Part shown: piece after piece, positions 8,564-17,506 of the stretch
How the letters are laid out: the number at the start of each line of letters is the position of its first letter
Position numbering within the stretch: position 1 is the stretch's first letter
Assembly: GCA_027488375.1 (NCBI GenBank)
Contig: JAIYBW010000002.1
Location: forward strand, 496,001-560,000
DNA length: 64,000 nucleotides
Origin: Pseudomonadota bacterium
GTDB lineage: Bacteria > Bdellovibrionota > Bacteriovoracia > Bacteriovoracales > Bacteriovoracaceae
Reading direction: 5' to 3'
Notes under the pieces: model-generated
Databases searched by the model: none
What the model was told of the DNA's origin: nothing
The model's input: only the letters and a program-made list of their open reading frames with translations
Program-made: the position numbers and the translations under genes

Positions 8564-8706
8564 ACGTTCCCCTTTAAGAAAAAAGATAAGGTCTAGATCA
8601 TAAAGGAACCTCGGATTATTTTTGAAAAAAAAATTACTTTTCGTGTATTCAGCAATTTGGCTTAGATGAATGAAGGATTTGAGCCATTTTCTGCCAACAA
8701 TTAGAG

Positions 8707-9756
8707 TCAATGACCTGGATAGAACTTCAGGGCCTTGATGGTGGCCGTAGAAAGATTGGCCCCCTCGTGGGTAAAATCACGCCATTCTACTGGTCTTGGA
8801 AAACCAATTTTTTTAAATTCGGTCAAATCCATCACACATACATAGTTTTCAATTTTATATTTTGTAATCCCCGTTTTAAACATCTTAAGATGCGTCCAGG
8901 GGAACTCTGACTTGAGCTGAACATACTGCTTAAGTTTTGGATCAGTGGATTTAATTAAAATCGTTGGCACTTCATACTGCCCAGCGAGCCACTCATCTTC
9001 ATTCTTCTTATAGGTCAATAACTTATCTTTTTTTATGATGATTAAGCGAAGCAGATGTAGAGTATGATCCTCTTCAATTTTACTTTTCTGCTCATTTTGG
9101 AGGGGATATTTGAATGGTTTTCCTTCCGAGAAAGCAACACACTTTTCACTAAGCGGACAAAGCTCACAACTGACTTTTCTCGCCTGACAATAGACACGGC
9201 CCAAATCCATTAAAGCTTCATTGATGTCGCGATAAGAATATTTCTCTTCATTTAATATTTTTTTATCCAAAAATAATTGAGCAATTTTTTTTTGAAGTTT
9301 TAGACCTTTCTCCAATTTTATTCCATAGAGCCTAGAAAGAACTCGCTCGAGATTTGCATCAATGGCGAGCGCCCTTTCATCACGGCCAATTCCAATCAGT
9401 GCTTGTGAGGTGTAGGGGCCAATTCCTGGAATTAAGCGAAGCTCTGCTTCCTCACCGGGAAATTGACCTTGATGATGATGAAGAAGATGTTCTGCAATTT
9501 TTTTTAGATTGCGAGCACGTCTATAATAGCCCAATCCCTTCCAGGCTATGAGTAACTCCTCTTCAGAAGCTAAAGCAAGATCCTCCAGACTTGGGAAACG
9601 TTTTATAAAACCCGAAAAATGTTTTTGGACAGTTGATACAGTTGTTTGCTGGAGCATAATCTCTGAAACGAGAGTTATATAAAGTGTTCTCTCTTTTCGC
9701 CAGGGGAGGTGAGAAAACTCTTTTCGAGACCATTTAATTAATTTTTTAAGATTCAT
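8707..9756 (-). CDS. mutY: A/G-specific adenine DNA glycosylase
   Basis: MutY removes adenine mispaired with 8-oxoguanine. Visible: the catalytic Glu in LVSEIMLQQT, a helix-hairpin-helix-Gly segment with IPGIGPYTSQAL, the catalytic Asp in AIDANLERVL, and a 4Fe-4S cluster with the classic C-X6-C-X2-C-X5-C spacing. A C-terminal NUDIX-like region follows. The ATG at 9756 gives the usual MutY N-terminus; an upstream in-frame TTG at 9804 overlaps the vWA gene by 10 nt and cannot be excluded, and neither has a good Shine-Dalgarno site. It is the third gene of the XRE-vWA-mutY series, an unusual setting for a repair gene. Confidence 0.94.
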   Translation of the reverse strand: MNLKKLIKWSRKEFSHLPWRKERTLYITLVSEIMLQQTTVSTVQKHFSGFIKRFPSLEDLALASEEELLIAWKGLGYYRRARNLKKIAEHLLHHHQGQFPGEEAELRLIPGIGPYTSQALIGIGRDERALAIDANLERVLSRLYGIKLEKGLKLQKKIAQLFLDKKILNEEKYSYRDINEALMDLGRVYCQARKVSCELCPLSEKCVAFSEGKPFKYPLQNEQKSKIEEDHTLHLLRLIIIKKDKLLTYKKNEDEWLAGQYEVPTILIKSTDPKLKQYVQLKSEFPWTHLKMFKTGITKYKIENYVCVMDLTEFKKIGFPRPVEWRDFTHEGANLSTATIKALKFYPGH

Positions 9757-9794
9757 GAAATGATTGTGATTTGTCTCGTTAAAATTGACAAGTC

Positions 9795-10571
9795 TTAGCG
9801 ACAAGATCGAGAGAGTTCATCCACCATGTCGAGGAGTTGTGAAGCCATAAGTGGATCTTTATCCCCTCTAAACTTGCCATTCTTCTTTTCAATAAAATCA
9901 GCAAAGTCTTTATGAAACTCATAAATATCAGTAATGATAATTAATTTTTGAGCGTCTGATCTTTCAATCCAGTCCATAAGTCTTTTTGGATCATTTAGGC
10001 CTTGGTTCACACAAAGTGAATCCATAGAGCTAGCTTGCTTGATCGATGTATCAAACATCATCACATTTACTTTTTTATTAAAGCCACACGACTCATCTAA
10101 GCGTTTCATCATGCTTTTTCTAAAACATCCACCCTCTTTATCTGTGAAATCCATCTCTCTCATAGATGAACTCGTATCAATCCACAAATCAAGCTTAGTG
10201 GGAACGGCTTTAGCTTGTTGACTCGCTTTACCGCAAAAGATATCGAAATAATTTGAAGGATCACACTGAATGAGATCTCTTTCTATGGACTTTGCTGCAG
10301 GAATTGACGGCGCTTTTTGAGACTCCACTTTTTCACTATCGACCGACACCGAAGAATCATCTTTCTTATAGAGACCGTATTGAGGGTCAAAACAAAAATC
10401 TCCCATCTCCTGGCACTCAAGTTGTGCTGTTTTTTTGGACCATTTAATCTCTTGGCCATTTAGGATGTTCTCTAAATCTGCCTTTTTATGGGCAGAAAGA
10501 AACCAGACCTCGATGGAGCGAGGAGCCGCGAAAAGAGCTACTGAAAATAAAGCCAAAAAAAATTGAATCAA
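9795..10571 (-). CDS. Exported von Willebrand factor A-like protein
   Basis: The 258-residue product has a signal peptide (MIQFFLALFSVALFAA) and, from about residue 125, a vWA-type core: a strand followed by DTSSS, which fits the DxSxS metal-ion-dependent adhesion site. Later strands carry VNVMMFDTS and a KLIIITD strand with an acidic end. Several cysteines in the first half may form disulfides in the periplasm. Its start overlaps the XRE regulator stop by 4 nt (ATGA), so the two are translationally coupled. Role unknown; vWA domains usually mediate protein-protein contacts or adhesion. Confidence 0.75.
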   Translation of the reverse strand: MIQFFLALFSVALFAAPRSIEVWFLSAHKKADLENILNGQEIKWSKKTAQLECQEMGDFCFDPQYGLYKKDDSSVSVDSEKVESQKAPSIPAAKSIERDLIQCDPSNYFDIFCGKASQQAKAVPTKLDLWIDTSSSMREMDFTDKEGGCFRKSMMKRLDESCGFNKKVNVMMFDTSIKQASSMDSLCVNQGLNDPKRLMDWIERSDAQKLIIITDIYEFHKDFADFIEKKNGKFRGDKDPLMASQLLDMVDELSRSCR

Positions 10572-11146
10572 AACTTCACATCTCTTTGTTTAAAAACATT
10601 AAGGAGAATATTTCCAAGATTCACCATTAAATCCCTATCATTGCCATTGAGATTTAAAAAATCACTCATAAAAGCCTTGTGAGAAGGAGAAAGGGCTTCG
10701 AGTTTATCTCTCAAAGTTAACTCAGTCTTTGGCTGGCCAACCATTGTCTCCCCAAAAGGCATTTGCTGTTTTTTTCCAGCAATATTAATTGTGGCCTGTG
10801 TCCTTGTCTTTGTTTCGACTTGGGATCGAGGGCCCTCTTCTTGACTAGCTCTCTGTTCGGTCATTTTCTGATCTTTATAAAATTGCACAAGGCTAATGAA
10901 ACTATCAGCGGACTCGTCATCCACTCCATCAATCACTTCTCGCAAGGGTAAATCAAGAGTTGCAATGATATTGGCCACCATTTGCTCATCAACATTGTTC
11001 GTTTTAAAGGTGAGGAATCGACTGAGTTTAGACTCGTGGACACCTACCATTTCTGAGACTTCTTTCTGAGATAAGCCTTTAATAGTCTTGTACTTATTAA
11101 AGACGGCTAAGAAGACTTCCAAAAAATCTGACTTGAAGCGGATCAT
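10568..11146 (-). CDS. XRE/cI-like transcriptional regulator
   Basis: About 192 residues from the ATG at 11146, chosen because a full AGGAGG lies 5-6 nt upstream. An N-terminal helix-turn-helix is clear (LSQKEVSEMVGVHESKLSRFL, residues 25-45), with a cI/CII-like layout. A polar linker and a short C-terminal helical segment follow, possibly for oligomerisation. It heads the XRE-vWA-mutY series. Its promoter is sigma28-type, and three TGCAA-type boxes in the divergent region suggest it controls itself and the facing pentapeptide-repeat gene. That autoregulation is inference from site placement. Confidence 0.85.
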   Translation of the reverse strand: MIRFKSDFLEVFLAVFNKYKTIKGLSQKEVSEMVGVHESKLSRFLTFKTNNVDEQMVANIIATLDLPLREVIDGVDDESADSFISLVQFYKDQKMTEQRASQEEGPRSQVETKTRTQATINIAGKKQQMPFGETMVGQPKTELTLRDKLEALSPSHKAFMSDFLNLNGNDRDLMVNLGNILLNVFKQRDVKF

Positions 11147-11169
11147 AGCGCTCCTCCTGATTGATTTTC

Positions 11170-11196
11170 TTATCGGTTTGCAATTTTTAAACTGAA
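11170..11196 (-). promoter_or_regulatory. sigma28-type promoter of the XRE regulator
   Basis: Minus strand: TTCAGTTT, 11-nt spacer, ACCGATAA; 6/8 and 7/8 matches with exact spacing. A TGCAATTTTT box lies in the spacer. Confidence 0.65.
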
Positions 11197-11231
11197 TGCA
11201 ATTTTTTAAATTGACACATTGCAAAAATTGC
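11179..11231. promoter_or_regulatory. Three TGCAA(T/A)-tract operator-like boxes between divergent genes
   Basis: TGCAATTTTT at 11179, TGCAATTTTTT at 11197 and TTGCAAAAATTGC (itself nearly palindromic) at 11219-11231. One lies in the spacer of the leftward sigma28 promoter, one abuts its -35, and one lies in the spacer of the rightward promoter. The natural candidate binder is the adjacent XRE protein (inference). Confidence 0.5.
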
Positions 11232-11239
11232 TATACTAT
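11211..11239 (+). promoter_or_regulatory. sigma70-type promoter of the pentapeptide-repeat gene
   Basis: TTGACA (11211-11216), 17-nt spacer, TACTAT (11234-11239). The gene starts at 11274 with GGAGGGG before it. Confidence 0.7.
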
Positions 11240-11273
11240 TGCACTCAGGAAACGCTAACGGTCGGAGGGGACC

Positions 11274-11687
11274 ATGGTCATAGAACTACTTGAAAAGACT
11301 CAAGAAAATCACAGTGATGCTTATCAATTGATTCAGGATGAACAATTGGCTTCACTCCCCATTACCACCCAAACTCTTGCAGGCTCCAGAGTTCTTAAGA
11401 GCACCTACCACAACATGGTCTTCTCTGATTGCGTTTTCTATGCCGTTGAATTTCAGGATGTTACCTTTGATAATTGCCTCTTTATTAATTGCACTTTTAA
11501 ATTTTCACATATTAAAAGTTGCATTTTGAATCTATGCGACTTCCAAAATTGCAAATGGGAGGCCTGTTCTAGCCGAGATTCTCTTTATATAGACTGTGAA
11601 CTCGATGCCACGCTCTCGCGATTGACTGAGACTAATGGCAATGAGCTTTCCTTTAATATACAGGGCCCCTATTTAATGGCTGCCTAA
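11274..11687 (+). CDS. Pentapeptide-repeat protein
   Basis: The 137-residue cytoplasmic protein has a central run (about residues 48-105) in which Phe/Leu/Val recurs every five residues, often preceded by Cys or Asp (for example FSDCVF, FQDVTF, FDNCLF, FINCTF). This gives the right-handed quadrilateral beta-helix of pentapeptide-repeat proteins; known members include gyrase-protecting DNA mimics, but no specific role follows from sequence. It is unusually cysteine-rich. A GGAGGGG site precedes the ATG. It is divergent from the XRE regulator, shares the TGCAA boxes and is followed by a terminator, so it is probably a direct target of that regulator. Confidence 0.8.
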   Translation: MVIELLEKTQENHSDAYQLIQDEQLASLPITTQTLAGSRVLKSTYHNMVFSDCVFYAVEFQDVTFDNCLFINCTFKFSHIKSCILNLCDFQNCKWEACSSRDSLYIDCELDATLSRLTETNGNELSFNIQGPYLMAA

Positions 11688-11730
11688 ATCAAGGAGGAGA
11701 AACAATACAATTTGAGTTCTACCCAAAAAA

Positions 11731-11766
11731 CCCGAGACTCATTCGCGATGAGTGTCGGGATTTTTT
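11731..11766 (+). terminator. Intrinsic terminator after the pentapeptide-repeat gene
   Basis: CCCGAGACTCAT / ATGAGTGTCGGG stem (one mismatch), TCGCG loop, followed by A then TTTTTT. Confidence 0.85.
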
Positions 11767-11847
11767 ACACCTTAAATTAGTTACATGAACTTTCTTTTAT
11801 TTTACGGCCTCGTGAGATTTAAAGTTAAAATTTGGCAAGACTCCAAC

Positions 11848-12342
11848 ATGAGGTATCGATTGAACTTATTATCATTTATTGTTTTATTATTCTCTATAAG
11901 CTCATTTGCCCAAGATATCTTTGTCATAAAAAAAAGCTTAAATCCAAAAAATGTTCTGCACTTTAAGGCCAATATTAACAACTGCAAACTGACCTCACCG
12001 GCCATTAGTGCTTACTGGGTTATGGGTGAAGAAAATGCTCAGATTGAGACACTTACAAATAAAGAAAAAACATATTTCCAACCTAAAATAAGTTATTCAA
12101 ATTCGAATGAAGTTGATTTCTCACTTGGTGCTATGGAAGAAATGGGCTGTAAAATTCCAGATCAAACAATAAAAGTCCGATTAGAAAACTGTCGACCAAA
12201 GGCTTTTCTTGAAATTGATGGTTCAGAGATTCAACTCACAGATATTAATGTGAGCGTAAATCTATTCATGTCAGTCAGCCAAATGACAATAAATGGACTA
12301 GAGCCTAACGGAATTAAACTTAGTAAGAAAATTAAACCTTAA
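11848..12342 (+). CDS. Exported DUF4833-like protein
   Basis: From the ATG at 11848 the product has about 164 residues with a signal peptide (MRYRLNLLSFIVLLFSISSFAQ). The start at 11785 would put 21 residues before that signal and has no better ribosome site. The mature sequence, with KKSLNPKNVLHFKAN, AYWVMGEE and a later EKTYFQPKI segment, resembles my memory of DUF4833 proteins; this is a weak family call without a search. Its stop overlaps the facing LolA-like gene by 4 nt. Function unknown. Confidence 0.65.
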   Translation: MRYRLNLLSFIVLLFSISSFAQDIFVIKKSLNPKNVLHFKANINNCKLTSPAISAYWVMGEENAQIETLTNKEKTYFQPKISYSNSNEVDFSLGAMEEMGCKIPDQTIKVRLENCRPKAFLEIDGSEIQLTDINVSVNLFMSVSQMTINGLEPNGIKLSKKIKP

Positions 12343-12950
12343 TCTTTAATAACTTTAGTTTTTGCTGGTGGTGTAAACTCAAAAAGAGTGAGTGGAAGTG
12401 ATACATCCTCTTTGAAGCCAGTAAACTTAAGATCAACCTTTCTACCATCTACATAAATAAGGGTGATTTTCTCAAAATCATTCATTTTGGTTATATTCTT
12501 TGGATCACTATTTGAATGAAAGATGACCTCTTTCAACGTCATTTCTTTTTGAACTTCTTTTTTAAATTTGAGATTTAAACTTTTTTTCAATAACTCATAG
12601 GTAAAAAGCTTCGATCCCTCCAAGCCATTTTTTAATGAATCAAAAAACTTTGTCAGTGGGAGCTTAGATGTCTTTTGGATAGTGACCTGGCCCTCCTCGC
12701 CTTCTACAAAGGGCGGAAGATAATACCAACTCATCTGTGGATTACTCACAAAGAGCGAAGGAGTTGGCGAAGTAATCTCAAATCTTACATGCCCAGGAAA
12801 TTTATATTCAATCTTTCCGTAACTTTTTTTAACTTTCCCAGTGGCCATTGAGACAATACTTTCTTCAAAATTTGCTGAGAATGACTGAGGAATAAAATTT
12901 TTAGACCAACTATAAGAGCAGCAAAGGAGAAGAATAATTAAGAATTTCAT
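12339..12950 (-). CDS. LolA-like outer-membrane lipoprotein carrier
   Basis: The 203-residue product has a short signal peptide (MKFLIILLLCCSYSWS). The mature fold is LolA-type: FSANFEES, KIEYKFPGHVRFEITSP, then a WYYLPP segment corresponding to the conserved W-Y-x-P region, and alternating beta strands to the end. LolA shuttles lipoproteins across the periplasm from LolCDE to the outer membrane, fitting a genome with many lipoproteins. It is separated from the upstream smc by a terminator and so likely has its own promoter. Whether it is the main LolA or a paralogue cannot be told here. Confidence 0.75.
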   Translation of the reverse strand: MKFLIILLLCCSYSWSKNFIPQSFSANFEESIVSMATGKVKKSYGKIEYKFPGHVRFEITSPTPSLFVSNPQMSWYYLPPFVEGEEGQVTIQKTSKLPLTKFFDSLKNGLEGSKLFTYELLKKSLNLKFKKEVQKEMTLKEVIFHSNSDPKNITKMNDFEKITLIYVDGRKVDLKFTGFKEDVSLPLTLFEFTPPAKTKVIKD

Positions 12951-12963
12951 GAATCACCCTAAT

Positions 12964-13005
12964 AAAAAAGGGGACAGCTTCCTCTTACTGAAGTCACTTG
13001 TCCCC
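12964..13005 (-). terminator. Intrinsic terminator of smc
   Basis: On the minus strand GGGGACA pairs with TGTCCCC, with an inner CTTC/GAAG pairing, followed immediately by TTTTTT. It begins 13 bp past the smc stop. Confidence 0.8.
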
Positions 13006-13017
13006 AACCACAAACCA

Positions 13018-16000
13018 CTAATGGAGCTGAACAGAGACAGCTTTTGAAACGCCTGGCTCTTGCATCGTTACACCATAAAGAGTGTCATTTAGTTCCATTG
13101 TTTTCTTGTTATGAGTAATAAGAATAAATTGAGATTCCGAACTCATTTCACGTAGAAGCTCATTAAAACGACCAACGTTAGCATCATCAAGTGGAGCATC
13201 AACCTCATCTAAAAGACAAAATGGCGAAGGCTTCACGAGGAAAATAGAGAAGATAAGGGAAACTGCAGTCATCGCCTTTTCACCACCTGACATGAGTGTA
13301 ATCGATGTCATTTTCTTGCCTGGTGGCTTCGCGACAATGTCAACTCCACATTCAATAGAGTCGAGATCACCAATAACCTCTAAACGTGCTTCACCACCTC
13401 CAAAGATAATTGGAAAGACTTTAGAGAAACGCTCATTCACTTCTGTGAAAGCATCTTTGAAACGTTCTTTAGATTTTTCATCAATGTGCTGGATCGCTGT
13501 TTGAAGATCAACTAAAGACTTCTTAAGTTCTTCTTCCTGAGCTTTAAGGAAATCATAACGAAGCTTTTGACGATCATAATCCTCAATGGCCTGCCAGTTG
13601 ATTTCTCCAAGGCGATTAAAGTCAGTTCTGTATTCCTTAAGCTTTTCTTTAGTCTCTTTAATTTGACCAGGAAATTTTTTCTCAAACTCATAATTCTGAA
13701 CTTCGATTTCCTTAGATCCCTCTTCAGTCTCCATGAAGAACATGGCCGAAAGATCTTTAAGTTCAGTTACCTGATCTGTATTAATCTCAAGAGTTTTCAT
13801 AAGAGTAGAACGTAAATCAATTTTATGACGTTCAAAAATATCCTTAACAAGAATTTCTTCCTCTTGGATAATCTGATTTGTCTTAAGCTCTAGCTCTACA
13901 TTTTCTTTTTCAATTTTATTGATGCGAGTATTAATTTCTTTAAGCTCAGATTCCTTCTCTTGCATTGAAAGGAGGATTTGAGCGATTTGATCTTTCAAGA
14001 GATTAAGAAATGATTCTTTATCAGCAAGAACATCCGCCAAGTCACGGTTTGAGGCTTCTACATTTTCAATTTCAGTGAAAGCTGAATCAATTTCACCTTG
14101 GAAATTTTCTAAAAGCTCAGTATTCGCAACTTTCTTTTCCTCATAGCGCTCAATCTGAGACTGAACATCTTCAACTTGAGACTTGAGAGAAGTTAACTGC
14201 TGCTGGTAACTTTGGGCCTTAACTTTAAGCTCCATCATCTCGTCGCGCTCATTCTCAAAACTCATTTTGAGTTCTTGAAAACGCTCTTCAATATCGGCCA
14301 CTTCAGAAGATAATGTTTTAACATCTAACTCAAGTTTATCTTTTGAATTTAAAAGTTTTTCATCCGATTCAAGAAGATCTAAACGTGATTTTGAAGTCTC
14401 CTGCTTTCTATTAATCAAAATTTGAAGGCGAGAAGAATTTGAAGACTGATTCGCCTCTTTTGACTCAAGAGCTGCTTTAGTTGCGACGTAAACAGTATTA
14501 ATGTCATTAAATTCTTTGGTCGTATTTTCAAGCACCAGGCGTTTATCAGAAAGCTTCGTCTCTAGATCTTTGAGATTAAGCTCTAAATTTGAAAGTTCCA
14601 TCTGTTTTGATTCAAGCTCAACACCCATCTCCTGGATAAGATTATTCCTCTGAACAATCCCTTGAGCTTCTGAAGCAGAATCATGTCGAACACCGTAGAG
14701 AACTGAGTTCCCTACTTTCTTAATTAGAACTTTTCCATCCTTGGAGACAAGGCCCTTGAACTGGATATCTGGATTAATTTTAGAAGCGAGATCGGCTGTT
14801 AAGTTTTCGACGACAAAAAAGCCATTTAAAATCTTGGCCAGCTTCTCAGAATAGTCTTGGTTATTAATGCGAACGATTTCCGTCAAAGCTTTCATCCCTT
14901 GGCAGCCTTGAGTTTCAAGTCTTCCAATGGATTCATTTGAGATTGTTGAATCCTGCGGCCATAACATATCAACCGTGGCATTAAAATCCGTCATTAAAGT
15001 ATTAAAAGCGTCCTTATTAACGGTGGCCAGAACTGCATCTAATGATTCACCGATAAGTTGCTCAACGGCGACAGCATACTCAGGCTCACATTCAATAAGT
15101 TTTCCTAAAACTTCAATCGTTCCATCAGAAATCTTTTGAACAAGCTTCACAGCTCCGGCGCGACGTCCTTCAGCAGAATTGTTAATTTCAACAAGAGAAT
15201 TTCTTTTTGACTCAAGTTGAATGACTTCACGAGAAAGTTCACGAAACTTTATATCATTGGCCCTAAGGTCAGCATTCAATTGCTCAACCTCATCCTTGAG
15301 AGCAGGCAGAAGGGCCAGAAGCTCTTCTACCTTCGCCTGAGAAGACTTCACTTTCGCTCTGTCTCTCATTAAGTCATCCGTGAAATTCGATGTGCTCTTC
15401 TCTAATGTTTCTATTTCTGCAGTTAAGTCCTGAAGTAGTCTTGCATACTCTTCAAGTTTTGATGAGTTTTTAAAAGCTTCGTTATCTAACGATTGGAGGC
15501 TTTCTTTAGAAGTTGATAAGAGACGACGCTTATCATTAAGTGATTCTTCAAGATCAGACATTTGACCTTTAAGTAGCTCCACTTTTTCTTCTAAGTTAGA
15601 AAAATCCATTTGCTCATAATTATTTGATTCAAGATCCGCAAGTTGAGCTTGAAGCGACTCTAGTCGCTCTGATCTTTTCTCAATATCGAGATTTAATTCT
15701 TCATTTTCTCTATGAGCACGTTCGATCTGTTTTTCTTTATCAACAAGAGACTTCTTAAGATGCTTAACTTTTTCTTCAGAGGCTGCGAGATCTCTTGAGT
15801 GCTCATTATAATCGTCCTGAGCAACATCAATTTTCTCCATCATGTCTGTTTTCTGAATTTTTTCATCTTCCAGCAATAGATCAAGTTGAGATTTTCTTAA
15901 GGTTAAATTTTCGTGTTCTGTTCTTCTCGACTCAAGCATTTGGTGAGCATTAACAAAATCCTGAAGATAATCAAACTCACGATGAGACTCGACTATAAGT

Positions 16001-16695
16001 TCATACTTTTTAATTCTCTCACGTAGAGTCTTGGCCTTTTCAGCTTTCTCGGCCTGAAGCTCGAGCTTTTTGAGATTTTTATAAATTTCATTCTGAAGGT
16101 CTTCAAGTCTTGTCAAATTCGCTTGAGTACTTTCAATTTTCTTAAGAGATTCTCTTTTTCGAAGTTTGAACTTGGTAATCCCGGCGACTTCTTCAATCAT
16201 CACTCGGCGCTCTTCAGGTTTGGCATTAACAAGTTTATTAATTTCACCTTGAGCAATAATTGAATATGACTTCGCCCCAGCACCTGTATCCATGAAAACT
16301 TCATGAATATCTTTCAAGCGGGCCGGTTCATTGTTGATTCGGTATTCAGTCTCACCATTGCGATAAAGCTTACGTGTGAGATGGATTTCAGTTGGCTTTG
16401 CCACTGCACCATTAATATGGATATGCTTACCGTTTACATTGTCTAAAACCAGAGTCACTTCAGCGAAAGAAGCTGGAGAATATTTAGATGAACCAGCAAA
16501 GATCAGGTCTTTCATGTTTGTACCACGAAGATGCTTTGCTGATTGCTCTCCCATAACCCAAAAAAGAGCGTCTACGATATTTGATTTACCGCAACCATTT
16601 GGGCCAACAATACCTGTGATGCCTTCATCAAAAATGATAGTTGTTTTGTCTTTGAAGGATTTAAATCCCTGGATGATGAGCCTATTAAGCCTCAT
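13018..16695 (-). CDS. smc: Chromosome segregation ATPase SMC
   Basis: The 1225-residue protein has the full SMC architecture: N-terminal Walker A GPNGCGKSNIVDAL (about residue 32), long coiled coil to about residue 500, a hinge (about 510-680), a second coiled coil, and a C-terminal head with the signature LMSGGEKAM and Walker B FCLLDEVDAPLDD. With ScpA/ScpB it forms condensin, which organises and segregates the chromosome; neither partner is in this window. GAGAGG precedes the ATG. Length is in the normal range for bacterial SMC. It is a single-gene unit, with a terminator directly after it. Confidence 0.97.
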   Translation of the reverse strand: MRLNRLIIQGFKSFKDKTTIIFDEGITGIVGPNGCGKSNIVDALFWVMGEQSAKHLRGTNMKDLIFAGSSKYSPASFAEVTLVLDNVNGKHIHINGAVAKPTEIHLTRKLYRNGETEYRINNEPARLKDIHEVFMDTGAGAKSYSIIAQGEINKLVNAKPEERRVMIEEVAGITKFKLRKRESLKKIESTQANLTRLEDLQNEIYKNLKKLELQAEKAEKAKTLRERIKKYELIVESHREFDYLQDFVNAHQMLESRRTEHENLTLRKSQLDLLLEDEKIQKTDMMEKIDVAQDDYNEHSRDLAASEEKVKHLKKSLVDKEKQIERAHRENEELNLDIEKRSERLESLQAQLADLESNNYEQMDFSNLEEKVELLKGQMSDLEESLNDKRRLLSTSKESLQSLDNEAFKNSSKLEEYARLLQDLTAEIETLEKSTSNFTDDLMRDRAKVKSSQAKVEELLALLPALKDEVEQLNADLRANDIKFRELSREVIQLESKRNSLVEINNSAEGRRAGAVKLVQKISDGTIEVLGKLIECEPEYAVAVEQLIGESLDAVLATVNKDAFNTLMTDFNATVDMLWPQDSTISNESIGRLETQGCQGMKALTEIVRINNQDYSEKLAKILNGFFVVENLTADLASKINPDIQFKGLVSKDGKVLIKKVGNSVLYGVRHDSASEAQGIVQRNNLIQEMGVELESKQMELSNLELNLKDLETKLSDKRLVLENTTKEFNDINTVYVATKAALESKEANQSSNSSRLQILINRKQETSKSRLDLLESDEKLLNSKDKLELDVKTLSSEVADIEERFQELKMSFENERDEMMELKVKAQSYQQQLTSLKSQVEDVQSQIERYEEKKVANTELLENFQGEIDSAFTEIENVEASNRDLADVLADKESFLNLLKDQIAQILLSMQEKESELKEINTRINKIEKENVELELKTNQIIQEEEILVKDIFERHKIDLRSTLMKTLEINTDQVTELKDLSAMFFMETEEGSKEIEVQNYEFEKKFPGQIKETKEKLKEYRTDFNRLGEINWQAIEDYDRQKLRYDFLKAQEEELKKSLVDLQTAIQHIDEKSKERFKDAFTEVNERFSKVFPIIFGGGEARLEVIGDLDSIECGVDIVAKPPGKKMTSITLMSGGEKAMTAVSLIFSIFLVKPSPFCLLDEVDAPLDDANVGRFNELLREMSSESQFILITHNKKTMELNDTLYGVTMQEPGVSKAVSVQLH

Positions 16696-16896
16696 AAATG
16701 CCTCTCGTCTAGTGTTTGTGTGTGACCATCAAAACATCATAAAACTTCCGCCTCTTGCATCCGTTTAAATCAGTTAAATTTGATGATGAGTCATCTTCCC
16801 TCAAACAAAATGGGCCTGTCTAGAGAATTTACACTTACTGAATCTTGCAGAGGAGTCAATGACTCAACGCTTGATTTAGACTTTGATAAAATAAAT

Positions 16897-17487
16897 TTAG
16901 AGGAGAGGCTTCTTCCTGACTTTTGAAAGCACTCGGCTGAGGGCAACTGGAGTAATTCCTAAATAAGAAGCAATTTGATGTTGGGGTATTTTTTTTGCAA
17001 GATCGCCAAATTCTTCTTTAAAAATTTCATACCTCGATAAGATATCAAGCTGTAAAAATTCAAATTCTCGTTGTTCCTTAACTAAAAAATGTTTTTCGGC
17101 CACCAGGCGTCCGAGAATTTGCCAACAGGTATGTTTATTATAAAAAGGAAAAAAATCTTCACTTTTGATAAGAATCACGGTTGAAGACTCCATCGCCTGA
17201 ACAAAAGTCCTTGATGGGATTTTTAAAAGCATCTCAGCATAAGCACCAATGAGCTCATGATCTTTTCTAAAAGCTTTGATTTGCTCTTTGCCATTTTTGT
17301 CCGTGTAATAGAGACGAAATAAGCCTTTGAGAACAAAACCAAATTCTAGTTCCGTCTCACCGGCTTCAATCAAGAATTCACCTTTAGCAAGATAACGTTC
17401 TGAAAATTTAGCTTCAAATTCTAACCACTGATCGATAGGAATAGGCGTCCAGTGATTAAATTCTTTATAGATTTCTGGATATTTCAT
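16897..17487 (-). CDS. Crp/Fnr-family transcriptional regulator
   Basis: The 196-residue protein has an N-terminal cyclic-nucleotide-binding beta roll (about residues 20-115; KGEFLIEAGETE, FVLKGLFRLYY, GAYAEMLL) and a C-terminal winged helix-turn-helix (IPQHQIASYLGITPVALSRVL). The phosphate-binding cassette expected for cAMP, GExxxxxxxPRxA, is only loosely present (GAYAEMLLKIPSRT), so the ligand is uncertain; such divergent members are common in Bacteroidetes-like and predatory genomes. It lies 19 bp after the epimerase and may be co-transcribed with the transporter and epimerase. Confidence 0.88.
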   Translation of the reverse strand: MKYPEIYKEFNHWTPIPIDQWLEFEAKFSERYLAKGEFLIEAGETELEFGFVLKGLFRLYYTDKNGKEQIKAFRKDHELIGAYAEMLLKIPSRTFVQAMESSTVILIKSEDFFPFYNKHTCWQILGRLVAEKHFLVKEQREFEFLQLDILSRYEIFKEEFGDLAKKIPQHQIASYLGITPVALSRVLSKVRKKPLL

Positions 17488-17506
17488 ATGCAGTATCGTT
17501 TTACCA

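Noticed and set aside
16783-16926. A 47-codon plus-strand open frame between smc and the Crp-type gene
   Set aside because: It has no ribosome-binding site, overlaps the end of the Crp-type gene, and has no recognisable motif; probably chance.
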